This document shows positions 53,047 to 60,830 of a stretch of 64,000 nucleotides of DNA, one piece after another. The stretch's first letter is position 1. Each line of letters opens with the position of its first letter. The position numbers were made by a program, and so were the translations under genes. Below the pieces are notes generated by a model. That model was not told the origin of the DNA. It ran no database searches and saw nothing but the letters and a program-made list of their open reading frames with translations. Where the stretch lies: contig NZ_CP106753.1 of the NCBI RefSeq assembly GCF_025642115.1, forward strand, positions 1,635,501-1,699,500, read 5' to 3'. This stretch comes from Chitiniphilus purpureus (GTDB lineage: Bacteria > Pseudomonadota > Gammaproteobacteria > Burkholderiales > Chitinibacteraceae).

Positions 53047-54329
53047 TGGCCTCGGCCACGCATCGCTCGATCGAGGCGGTCTGGCGCATCGAATCGGCCA
53101 GGATCATTGCCGGCGTCGCGCGTCTGGTGCGCGATGTCGGCCTGGCCGAGGAGCTGGCGCAGGATGCGCTGCTGGCAGCGCTGGAGCATTGGCCGGTGGC
53201 GGGTGTGCCGGCCAATCCGGGTGCCTGGCTGATGACGGCCGCCAAGCACCGTGCGCTCGACCATCTGCGGCAGGCCAGGATGCGGGCGCTCAAGCATCAG
53301 CAGATCGGCCATGACCTGGAAGCGCAGGAGGCGTCGATCGTGCCCGATTTCGTCGACAGCCTCGATGCCGCGCGCGCCGACCAGATCGGCGACGATCTGC
53401 TGCGGCTGATCTTCACCGCCTGCCATCCGGTGCTCTCGACCGAGGCGCGCGTGGCGCTGACACTCAAGCTCCTGGGCGGGCTGACCACCGCCGAGATCGC
53501 ACGCGCCTTTCTGGTGACCGAGCCGACGGTGGCGCAGCGCATCGTACGCGCCAAGCGCACGCTGACCGCTGCGCGGGTGCCGTTCGAGTTGCCGCCGGGC
53601 AATGCGCTCGCGGTGCGGCTCGCCTCGGTGCTGGAGGTGATCTACCTGATCTTCAACGAAGGCTACGCCGCCACGGCCGGGGACGACTGGCTGCGCCCGG
53701 CGCTGTGCGATGAGGCGCTGCGCCTGGGGCGCATCCTCGCCGGGCTGGCGTCCGAGGAACCCGAAGTGCACGGGCTGGTGGCGTTGATGGAACTGCAATC
53801 CTCGCGCGCGCAGGCCAGGGTGGACGCCGCCGGCCAGCCGGTGCTGCTGGCCGATCAGGACCGGGCGCGCTGGGATCGCCTGCTGATCCGGCGCGGATTG
53901 CATGCGCTGCAGCGTGCCGAAGCGCTGGGCGGGGCGCTGGGGCCGTATGCGCTGCAGGCGGCGATCGCCGCCTGCCATGCCCGCGCCCACAGCGTGCAGG
54001 AGACCGACTGGGCGCAGATCGCTGCGCTGTATGACGCGCTGGCCCAGGTGGCGCCGTCGCCGGTGGTCGAACTGAACCGGGCGGTGGCGGTCAGCATGGC
54101 ATTCGGTCCGGCGGCGGGGCTCGAAATCCTCGACACACTGGCTGAGCAGCCCGCGCTGCAGCAGTATCAATACCTGCCGGCGGCGCGGGGCGACCTGCTG
54201 GCCCGGCTGGGTCGGCACGACGAGGCGCGCCGGCAGTTCGAGCGTGCCGCCGCGCTCGCGCGCAACGCCAGGGAACGTGCCTTCCTGCTCGAACGTGCCC
54301 GCGCCCAGGGTGGTCCGGGCGGGCAATAG
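53046..54329 (+). CDS. ECF42-type RNA polymerase sigma factor with C-terminal TPR extension
   Basis: A 427-residue sigma factor, about twice the length of a standard ECF. Sigma-2 spans residues about 10-80 (RIIAGVARLVRDVGLAEELAQDALLAALEHWP). Sigma-4 spans about 110-180 (ARVALTLKLLGGLTTAEIARAFLVTEPTVAQRIVRAKRTL). A long C-terminal helical TPR-like (DUF6596) region follows, with EVIYLIFNEGYAA, LNRAVAV and RGDLLARLGRHDEARRQFERA. No anti-sigma gene is adjacent; in ECF42 the C-terminal domain is needed for activity instead. The DGPF and VOC neighbours confirm the group. Confidence 0.94.
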   Translation: MASATHRSIEAVWRIESARIIAGVARLVRDVGLAEELAQDALLAALEHWPVAGVPANPGAWLMTAAKHRALDHLRQARMRALKHQQIGHDLEAQEASIVPDFVDSLDAARADQIGDDLLRLIFTACHPVLSTEARVALTLKLLGGLTTAEIARAFLVTEPTVAQRIVRAKRTLTAARVPFELPPGNALAVRLASVLEVIYLIFNEGYAATAGDDWLRPALCDEALRLGRILAGLASEEPEVHGLVALMELQSSRAQARVDAAGQPVLLADQDRARWDRLLIRRGLHALQRAEALGGALGPYALQAAIAACHARAHSVQETDWAQIAALYDALAQVAPSPVVELNRAVAVSMAFGPAAGLEILDTLAEQPALQQYQYLPAARGDLLARLGRHDEARRQFERAAALARNARERAFLLERARAQGGPGGQ

Positions 54330-54415
54330 CGGCCGGCGGCGCAGGCCGGTGTGGCGGCCTGGGACCGATGGCGCAACCGGCCGCAGGGCCGTAACAACAT
54401 GCAGGAAACGCAGCG

Positions 54416-55210
54416 GTGAAACATCAGCCTCCCAGACGCACTGTCATCGTCGATGGGCAGACACTGGCGTATACGCTCGCGGGGCAGGGCACCGCGAGGA
54501 TCGTGCTGCTCAATGGGGCAGGCGGCCCGCTTGAAGGCTGGTTCAGGCTGTATCCGCAGCTCGAACGGCTGGGCGTGGTGCTGGCGTACGACCGGCCCGG
54601 CGTCGGTGGCAGCCCGCGTTCGCCCCACCCGCAGACCGGTGAGGCGGCAGTGTGCACCCTGCGTGGTCTGCTGCAGGCGGTCAGGCTGGAGCCGCCCTAC
54701 CTGCTGGTGGGGCATTCCTTTGGCGGGTTGCATGCCAATCTGTTTGCGCGTCGGCATCCCGATGAGGTAGCAGGCGTGGTGTTTCTCGAAGCCAGCGCAC
54801 CCGAGGACGTGGTCGGTATGAAGGCGCATCAGACCCTCGTGCAGCGTGCCCTCAATGCCGTGCTGGCCCGTCGCGCGCGTCCCGATCCGTATGGCGAGAT
54901 CGGCCAGGAACGCATGACCGTCGCGCAGATCGCGGCGGCGCCCCCTTTTCCCGACGTGCCGGTATGTGTGCTGTCCGGCGGCAAGGCGCCGCCCCGCTGG
55001 CTGATGGCCCCCGAGGCCCTGGCGCTGCGCCGTAGCAACCAGGCGCAGCTGGCCCGGCTTTCGCCACGTGGTTGGTGCACGGTGGCGGCGCGCAGTGGCC
55101 ACTTTCCGCAGCTGTCCGAGCCGCAGGCCGTGCTCGATGCCATCGCGCAGGTGCAGGCGGCCGTGGCACAGACACACGGCAGCCCGACACCAGGCATGCC
55201 GCCGGTCTGA
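54416..55210 (+). CDS. Alpha/beta-fold hydrolase
   Basis: A 264-residue hydrolase starting with GTG after AGGAAA. The nucleophile elbow is GHSFGG (at about residue 99), an oxyanion region is LLNGAGGP, YDRPGVGGSP follows strand 4, and the catalytic His is in RSGHFPQLSEP. The acid residue is not obvious. The substrate is unknown; its size fits esterases, epoxide hydrolases or lactonases. It follows the sigma factor gene by 86 nt and could be a further member of that regulon, which is inference. Confidence 0.9.
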   Translation: MKHQPPRRTVIVDGQTLAYTLAGQGTARIVLLNGAGGPLEGWFRLYPQLERLGVVLAYDRPGVGGSPRSPHPQTGEAAVCTLRGLLQAVRLEPPYLLVGHSFGGLHANLFARRHPDEVAGVVFLEASAPEDVVGMKAHQTLVQRALNAVLARRARPDPYGEIGQERMTVAQIAAAPPFPDVPVCVLSGGKAPPRWLMAPEALALRRSNQAQLARLSPRGWCTVAARSGHFPQLSEPQAVLDAIAQVQAAVAQTHGSPTPGMPPV

Positions 55211-55248
55211 ACACACGACATGGTGGCTTGGCATTTCCGACCAATGTA

Positions 55249-55270
55249 GAGACAGCAACAAAACTGTCTC
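55249..55270. promoter_or_regulatory. chrBA operator
   Basis: A perfect inverted repeat GAGACAG-N8-CTGTCTC. An outer TGTAG/CTACA pair (55245-55249 and 55276-55280) extends the dyad. It lies 30 nt before the chrB ATG, well placed for ChrB to repress its own operon. Confidence 0.7.
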
Positions 55271-55299
55271 ATCTGCTACATGATCGGTAGACTGGCGTC

Positions 55300-56244
55300 A
55301 TGGAACGCTGGCTTTGTCTGATCCTGACCCTTCCCACGCAAAACGCCACGGCACGCATGCGCGCCTATCGCGCGCTCAAGGCAGCGGGTGCGGCCACGCT
55401 GCGCGATGGCGTGAACCTGCTGCCGTTGCGCCCGGCGTGTCAGGCCACACTGGCCGCCATCGCTGACGACATCCGGGCGCACGGCGGCACTGCGCGCATC
55501 CTGGAAGTGTCCGGCGAGGAGACGCTGATCTTTCCCGCGCTGTTCGAGCGCACCGACGAGTTTGCCGAGCTGACGGCGCAGATCACCCCGCTGCATGCGG
55601 CGCTGTCGTTCGACACGGCAGCGGAGACGCTCAAGCAGGTCCGGCGGCTGCGCCGCGCGTTTGCCGCCATGGCGGCGATCGACTTCTTTCCCGGCCTGCC
55701 GCAGCGTCAGGCGGAAGCGGCGCTGCTGGCGCTGGAGCGTGCCGCAAACCGGTATCTCGCGCCCGATGAGCCGGAAGCGACCGCGGGCGAGCCGCCACGG
55801 CTCGACCCAGCTGGTTTCCAGGGCCGCGTCTGGGCCACGCGGCGACGTCCGTGGGTGGACCGGCTTGCCAGCGCCTGGTTGATCCGTCGGATGATCGATC
55901 CCGCGGCGCAACTGTTGTGGCTGGCCAGCCCGGCGGACTGCCCGGATGAGGCGCTGGGCTTCGACTTCGACGGTGCCCGCTTCACCCATGTGGGCGACCG
56001 GGTCACCTTTGAAGTGCTGCTGGCCAGCTTCGGCCTGGAGACTCCGGCGCTGCAGCGCTTGGCCGCCGTGGTGCATTTCCTGGACGTGGGCGGCATCGCA
56101 CCGGCCGAGGCGAGCGGCGTGGCGCGCATCCTGGCCGGCCTGCGGGCAACCCTGTCCGACGACGACGCCCTGTCCGACGCCGCCTGCAACGTGTTCGATG
56201 CCCTGCTTGCCGCCTATCTCACCGACTCCCAAAGACCGACGTGA
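55300..56244 (+). CDS. chrB: Chromate resistance regulator ChrB
   Basis: A 314-residue ChrB. The N-terminal domain (LILTLPTQNATARMRAYRALKAAGAATLRDGVNLLP) resembles the PaaX/ChrB-N regulator fold, and the C-terminal ChrB domain contains RRRPWVDRLASAWLIRRMIDPAAQLLW and GDRVTFEVLLASFGL. In Ochrobactrum tritici ChrB is a chromate-sensing repressor of chrBAC. An inverted-repeat operator lies upstream. The stop overlaps the chrA start (GTGA). No chrC or chrF follows. Confidence 0.94.
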   Translation: MERWLCLILTLPTQNATARMRAYRALKAAGAATLRDGVNLLPLRPACQATLAAIADDIRAHGGTARILEVSGEETLIFPALFERTDEFAELTAQITPLHAALSFDTAAETLKQVRRLRRAFAAMAAIDFFPGLPQRQAEAALLALERAANRYLAPDEPEATAGEPPRLDPAGFQGRVWATRRRPWVDRLASAWLIRRMIDPAAQLLWLASPADCPDEALGFDFDGARFTHVGDRVTFEVLLASFGLETPALQRLAAVVHFLDVGGIAPAEASGVARILAGLRATLSDDDALSDAACNVFDALLAAYLTDSQRPT

Positions 56245-57605
56245 CCGACATGATGCATCCTGACGCCGCCACCTCCTCGGACCGGCATCCCGAACCGCCC
56301 ACCTTCCGGCAGGCCCTGCTGTTCTGGCTCAAGCTGGGTTTCATCAGCTTTGGCGGGCCGGCCGGACAGATCGCCATCATGCACCAGGAGCTGGTGGAGC
56401 GGCGGCGCTGGATCTCGGAGCGACGTTTTCTGCATGCGCTGAACTACTGCATGCTGCTGCCCGGGCCGGAAGCCCAGCAACTGGCAACCTATATCGGCTG
56501 GCTGCTGCACCGCAGCTGGGGCGGCATCGTCGCCGGCGCACTGTTCGTGCTGCCGTCGCTCCTGATCCTGATCATGCTGTCCTGGGTGTACATCGCGTTC
56601 GGCAACACCACGCTGGTTGCCGGCCTGTTCTACGGCATCAAGCCCGCCGTCACCGCCATCGTGTTGCAGGCAGCGCACCGCATCGGTGGCCGGGCGCTCA
56701 AGCACAAGGCGCTGTGGGTGATCGCCGCCGCTTCGTTCGTCGCCATCTTCGCGTTCGATCTGCCGTTCCCGCTGATCGTGCTTGCGGCGGCGCTGGTCGG
56801 CCATGTCGGTGGGCGGGTCGCCCCGGCACAGTTCAGCGTCGGCGGTGGGCATCGAGCCGCCGACCGCTCCTACGGCCCTGCGGTGATCGACGATGCCACG
56901 CCGCCACCCGCGCACGCCCGTTTGCGCTGGGGCGGGCTTGCCCGCGTGGTGCTGATCGGCGCGCTGCTGTGGGCGGTACCGCTGGCGCTGCTTGCGGCAG
57001 GATTCGGCTGGCAGCACACCTATACGCAGATGGCGTGGTTCTTCACCAAGGCCGCGTTGCTCACCTTCGGCGGCGCCTACGCGGTACTGCCCTATGTCTA
57101 TCAGGGTGCGGTCAGCCACTATGGCTGGCTGAGCCCGACGCAGATGATCGACGGCCTGGCGCTGGGGGAGACCACCCCGGGCCCGCTGATCATGGTGGTG
57201 GCCTTCGTCGGCTTTGTCGGCGGCTATCTGCAGGCGCACTTCGGCGCGGACCTGGCCTTCGCCGGCGGTGCACTGGCGGCGGTGCTGGTCACCTGGTTCA
57301 CGTTCCTGCCATCGTTCGTCTTCATCCTGGCGGGCGGCCCGCTGATCGAATCCACGCACAACGTGCTCGGGTTCACCGCACCGCTAACCGCGATCACCGC
57401 CGCCGTGGTCGGGGTGATCCTGAACCTTGCACTGTTTTTCGGCTACCACGTGCTGTGGCCGCATGGCTTTGCCGGCGGCTTCGACGTCGTGCCGGCGCTG
57501 ATCGCGCTGGCGGCTGGCATTGCCTTGTTCCGCTTCAAGCGCAACGTCATCCAGGTGCTCGCCGCATGCGCCGGCGCCGGTCTGCTGGCCACGCTGGTGC
57601 GCTGA
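56241..57605 (+). CDS. chrA: Chromate efflux transporter ChrA
   Basis: A 454-residue long-chain CHR transporter that expels chromate. Two homologous halves each carry the family motif: FWLKLGFISFGGPAGQIAIMHQELVERRRW with LLPGPEAQQLATYIGW in the N-half, and FFTKAALLTFGGAYAVLPYV with ETTPGPLIMVVAFVGFVGGY in the C-half. About ten membrane helices. GTG 56241 overlaps the chrB stop; ATG 56250 is an alternative start. It forms a two-gene operon with chrB. Confidence 0.96.
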   Translation: MTDMMHPDAATSSDRHPEPPTFRQALLFWLKLGFISFGGPAGQIAIMHQELVERRRWISERRFLHALNYCMLLPGPEAQQLATYIGWLLHRSWGGIVAGALFVLPSLLILIMLSWVYIAFGNTTLVAGLFYGIKPAVTAIVLQAAHRIGGRALKHKALWVIAAASFVAIFAFDLPFPLIVLAAALVGHVGGRVAPAQFSVGGGHRAADRSYGPAVIDDATPPPAHARLRWGGLARVVLIGALLWAVPLALLAAGFGWQHTYTQMAWFFTKAALLTFGGAYAVLPYVYQGAVSHYGWLSPTQMIDGLALGETTPGPLIMVVAFVGFVGGYLQAHFGADLAFAGGALAAVLVTWFTFLPSFVFILAGGPLIESTHNVLGFTAPLTAITAAVVGVILNLALFFGYHVLWPHGFAGGFDVVPALIALAAGIALFRFKRNVIQVLAACAGAGLLATLVR

Positions 57606-57655
57606 CGCGGCGCGGGCCGAGGCGATCCGCTGGAGATACTGCCCTTGGCGACAGG

Positions 57656-58015
57656 CTAGGTCTGGATCAGCCGCAGCAGCGTGCCGTCCGGGTCGATCAG
57701 CGCGCCCATGAGCCCACCCCAGGGTTGCGGCTCCGGCCGGTGCAGGCGTGGAAAGCCGGTGGTGGATTCGGGAATGCCCGCGGCGCGGCAGATGCGGTGG
57801 AAAGCGTGCACGTCGTCCAGGCGCAGGCAGCAGCTGAACCAGCTCGATGCCGGATCGAGTGCGGGGTGGGCAAAGAACTCCAGGCACAGTCCATCGCGTT
57901 CCAGGATGAGCCAGCCGTCGTCGCGGTAGGTGCATGCAAAGCCGAGCGGCGCGTAGAAGCGCTGTGTGAGGTCGAAGTCCCTGGACGGCAGATTGGGGGT
58001 GGCGCGATCGCTCAT
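57656..58015 (-). CDS. VOC family protein (bleomycin-resistance-like)
   Basis: A 119-residue single VOC domain (NLPSRDFDLTQRFYAPLGFACTYRDDGWLIL, LEFFAHPALDPASSWFSCCLRL, GALIDPDGTLLRLIQT) of the type found in bleomycin-binding proteins and uncharacterised relatives. The DPDGTLLR end is typical. Its ATG overlaps the stop of the MarR-type regulator upstream, so the two are co-expressed and the regulator may respond to the compound this protein binds. Confidence 0.9.
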   Translation of the reverse strand: MSDRATPNLPSRDFDLTQRFYAPLGFACTYRDDGWLILERDGLCLEFFAHPALDPASSWFSCCLRLDDVHAFHRICRAAGIPESTTGFPRLHRPEPQPWGGLMGALIDPDGTLLRLIQT

Positions 58016-58530
58016 GGCTGTTTTCCGGCCCCTGGCGTGGGGCGATGCTGGTCCGGTGGATAGGAGGAACCGGCAGGCGCCGCGTTCACCGGGGTGGGGG
58101 CCGCGGCAAGCCGCATCAGCTGCGCGCGCAGCTCATCCGGCGTGGGGACGGCCTGTTCCAGTGCGGCATGGGCCTGCAGCCAGATGGGGTGGGCACGGTG
58201 CAACAGTGCGTGCCCGGCCGCTGTGAGCACCACGCGGCGCTTGCGTCGATCCCCCCGGTCGGCGGCCACGTCGACCCATCCCCGCCGCTGCAGTGGTTTC
58301 AGCTGGGCAGTCAGCGTGGTGCGGTCCATCGCGAGGAACGGCGCGAGCTCGCCGACCGTCGGCGGGGTGGGGCGGTTGAGCGCCATCATCAGCGAGAACT
58401 GACCGCTGGTCAGGTCCAGCGCCCGGAACACCTCATCGAAATGGCGGGTGAGCGCCCGCGCCGCCCGCTGCGCATGCAGGCACAGGCAGGTCTGGGCGAC
58501 CGCCAGAGTCTGATCGTAAGGAAACATCAT
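58012..58530 (-). CDS. MarR-family transcriptional regulator
   Basis: Regulator of about 172 residues with the MarR winged helix: TSGQFSLMMALNRPTPPTVGELAPFLAMDRTTLTAQLKPLQRRGWVDVAADRGDRRKRRVVLTAAG. The start is uncertain; tandem ATGs at 58530 and 58527 or ATG 58539 are possible, and the long upstream frame overlaps the divergent gene and is not credible. A perfect GTTGATATCAAC palindrome lies in the divergent promoter region. It probably controls itself, the coupled VOC gene and the divergent two-domain VOC gene. Confidence 0.9.
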   Translation of the reverse strand: MMFPYDQTLAVAQTCLCLHAQRAARALTRHFDEVFRALDLTSGQFSLMMALNRPTPPTVGELAPFLAMDRTTLTAQLKPLQRRGWVDVAADRGDRRKRRVVLTAAGHALLHRAHPIWLQAHAALEQAVPTPDELRAQLMRLAAAPTPVNAAPAGSSYPPDQHRPTPGAGKQP

Positions 58531-58551
58531 GCTTGACATTGGTGCAAGTAT

Positions 58552-58563
58552 GTTGATATCAAC
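58552..58563. promoter_or_regulatory. Candidate MarR operator
   Basis: A perfect 12-bp palindrome GTTGATATCAAC in the 64-nt region between the divergent MarR and PhnB-like genes. Size and spacing suit a MarR dimer. Confidence 0.6.
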
Positions 58564-58594
58564 TGTATAGGCCATCCCGCTGGAGCGCATCGAC

Positions 58595-59512
58595 ATGTCA
58601 CTGACCCTGCCCATCACCCCACATCTGTGGTTCGACAAGCAAGCCCGAGAGGCTGCCGCATTCTACAGTGCGATCTTCCCTGATTCCGGCATCGACCGCG
58701 TCGTCGAGCTGCACGATACGCCTTCGGGCGACTGCGACGTGGTGTCGTTCCGGCTGGCCGGCCAGCCTTTCCTGGCGATCTCGGGCGGGCCGTTCTTCAA
58801 CTTCAATCCATCGATTTCATTGCTTGCCAACTTCGATCCGTCGCGCAATCCGCAGGCGCGCGAGCAGCTCGATGCGGCGTGGGCGGCACTCAGCGCCGGC
58901 GGGCAGGTGCTGATGCCGCTCGATGAATACCCGTTCAGCAAGCGCTATGGCTGGGTGCAGGATCGGTTCGGGCTGTCGTGGCAATTGATCCTGTCCAATC
59001 CCGGGGGCGAGCCGCGACCCGCGCTGACCCCCTTTCTGCTGTTCACGGGCGACGTCTGCGGCAAGGCCGAAGAGGCCGGTGCCTTCTACCGCTCGGTGTT
59101 CGACGGCTCGGTACCCGGCCAGCTGCTCCGCCATCCGGCGGGGGCGGAACCCGAGCGCACGGGCACGGTGATGTATTCGGACTTCCGGCTGGATCAAACC
59201 TGGTTCGCCGCGATGGACAGCGCCTTGCCCCATGGCTTTGACTTCAACGAGGCAGTCTCCTTCGTGGTCCACTGTCGCGATCAGGCCGAGATCGACCGCT
59301 ATTGGGCGCGGCTTTCCGCGGTGCCGGAGGCGGAACAGTGCGGCTGGTGCAAGGACAGGTTCGGCATCTGGTGGCAGATCGTGCCAGTGGTGCTCGATGA
59401 GATGATGGGCTGTGGCGACCGGGCGAGGATCGACCGCGTGACGCAGGCGTTCCTCACCATGAAGAAATTCGACCTCGCTGCGCTGACGCAGGCGTTCTCG
59501 GCCCCGGCATGA
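58595..59512 (+). CDS. Two-domain PhnB-like VOC protein
   Basis: A 305-residue fusion of two PhnB/3-dmu-9_3-mt VOC domains. The first (residues about 1-140) has PHLWFDKQAREAAAFYSAIFPDSGID and RYGWVQDRFGLSWQLI. The second (about 146-285) has TPFLLFTGDVCGKAEEAGAFYRSVF and CGWCKDRFGIWWQIVP. Single-domain relatives are common; fusions are less so. Enzymatic role is unknown; despite the Pfam name no methyltransferase activity is expected. GGAG precedes the ATG. Divergent from marR. Confidence 0.92.
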   Translation: MSLTLPITPHLWFDKQAREAAAFYSAIFPDSGIDRVVELHDTPSGDCDVVSFRLAGQPFLAISGGPFFNFNPSISLLANFDPSRNPQAREQLDAAWAALSAGGQVLMPLDEYPFSKRYGWVQDRFGLSWQLILSNPGGEPRPALTPFLLFTGDVCGKAEEAGAFYRSVFDGSVPGQLLRHPAGAEPERTGTVMYSDFRLDQTWFAAMDSALPHGFDFNEAVSFVVHCRDQAEIDRYWARLSAVPEAEQCGWCKDRFGIWWQIVPVVLDEMMGCGDRARIDRVTQAFLTMKKFDLAALTQAFSAPA

Positions 59513-59618
59513 GCACGCTCCTGCGCGCCTGGGGCACTGATCCGGTGCGCATGCGCAGCCCCAGCCATGGTCGACCATACCCCACCCTGGCGACACCCGC
59601 AGCGCCGCGGCAGGCGAG

Positions 59619-60527
59619 TCAGGGGTTGCCGGCAAGCGCCAGCCATTCGCCGCGCAGCAGCCTGGCCTCCCAGGTGCTGCCGTCCGACCGGGCGAAGGTG
59701 ATGATCGGCAGCGGCGGCAGGCGGATCATGCTGCCGCTTGGAAACAGGCCGCGATGGCCGAAGCGGAACGACATCAGCCTGGGGCCGCAATCGGTTTCAT
59801 AGACTGCCGGATAGAAATGCCCCATCCGGTGGCATGTGACCGTGGCCGTGCATGCCTCGCCCATCCGGCTGTCGATGGGGCACACCCCACCAAGGACGGA
59901 GCCGTCGGCAGGTTTCAGCGCGAACTGGGGGTCGATCTCGATCCCGAGCAGACGAAAGCGCTGGCTGTAGCCTGCGATGGGTTCAAACACCCCCGCTGCG
60001 ATGCATTCCCCGATCCTGCGCCACGCGTTGCGCGATGCCTCGGCCCCGTAGATCACCAGATCCAGTTCGTGGCGATCACGCAGATCGCTGAACATCAGCG
60101 TGCTGCCCGAAATGCCGAGCGCATCGATGTTGAGCCCCAGATGGTGGCAAAGCGCATCGAGCAGCCGCTGGCGGTCGGGGCGGTGCGCCGACCAGGCGGC
60201 GACCGCCGCCTGCGCATCCACCACCTTGACGATCTTCTCCGGGTCAACGAAGACCAGACGCCCCAGGTCCACCTTGCACGGGACCTGCAGCGCGCTGCGC
60301 GCCAGGACCAGGGCGCGGTAGTTGTCCAGGGATTGTGCGTGCACCTTCAGATAGGTCGCCTCATCCGTGGTCAAGACCTTTCTTTGGGGAGCATCCGGGG
60401 GCGACCCATCCGGCACATAGGCCAGCACGGCCGCGATGGCCGCACGCCCCAACGCGATGCCTGTTTCGCCGGCGGTGTACCAGAATGCCCCGTCACAGGT
60501 CTGGACCAGGCTGCCGCTTGCATACAT
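59619..60527 (-). CDS. Uncharacterised protein with a nucleotidyltransferase-like motif
   Basis: A 302-residue soluble protein that I cannot assign to a named family. The start was placed at the ATG after GAGGAAC. Residues 139-161 (ISGSTLMFSDLRD, then RHELDLVIYG) resemble the minimal nucleotidyltransferase pattern hG[GS]-x(9-13)-[DE]h[DE]h, with G141-S142 and E154-x-D156 as candidate metal ligands. A second Cys/His-containing segment lies at about 230-265 (GVCPIDSRMGEACTATVTCHRMGHFYP). It stands alone, divergent from the APH gene. Confidence 0.78.
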   Translation of the reverse strand: MYASGSLVQTCDGAFWYTAGETGIALGRAAIAAVLAYVPDGSPPDAPQRKVLTTDEATYLKVHAQSLDNYRALVLARSALQVPCKVDLGRLVFVDPEKIVKVVDAQAAVAAWSAHRPDRQRLLDALCHHLGLNIDALGISGSTLMFSDLRDRHELDLVIYGAEASRNAWRRIGECIAAGVFEPIAGYSQRFRLLGIEIDPQFALKPADGSVLGGVCPIDSRMGEACTATVTCHRMGHFYPAVYETDCGPRLMSFRFGHRGLFPSGSMIRLPPLPIITFARSDGSTWEARLLRGEWLALAGNP

Positions 60528-60830
60528 CGGGCGTTCCTCATGAAGGTGGAAGCAGCGCCACTCGAGGTCGGGCACATGACGTAATCGGCCATGGCGATGT
60601 CATCGCGCTGGGCTCTTGATAGCAGAAGCAAGGCAAAGCGCCAGCGATGATTGGGCCGGTATTGGATGGATGCCGCGCCAGGCATTGCCGCTTGGTGGGC
60701 CGGGGTGGGCAGGGCTCCGATGCATCGACGGTTGGGAACCTTGGGCTGCGGCAGACGCCAGATGTCGCAGTGCGTACCGGTGGCCGACCATGACCAAGGA
60801 TCGGCACCGGTGCGGTGATCGATATCGACC
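60528..60830. other. Divergent intergenic region upstream of the APH gene
   Basis: 303 nt, GC-rich, with no supported gene. No strong sigma-70 promoter or ribosome site is evident for the downstream phosphotransferase gene. Confidence 0.45.

Noticed and set aside
58595..59512. 3-demethylubiquinone 3-methyltransferase suggested by the Pfam name of its domains
   Set aside because: The domains are VOC folds with no SAM-binding site; the name is historical and coq7 is elsewhere.
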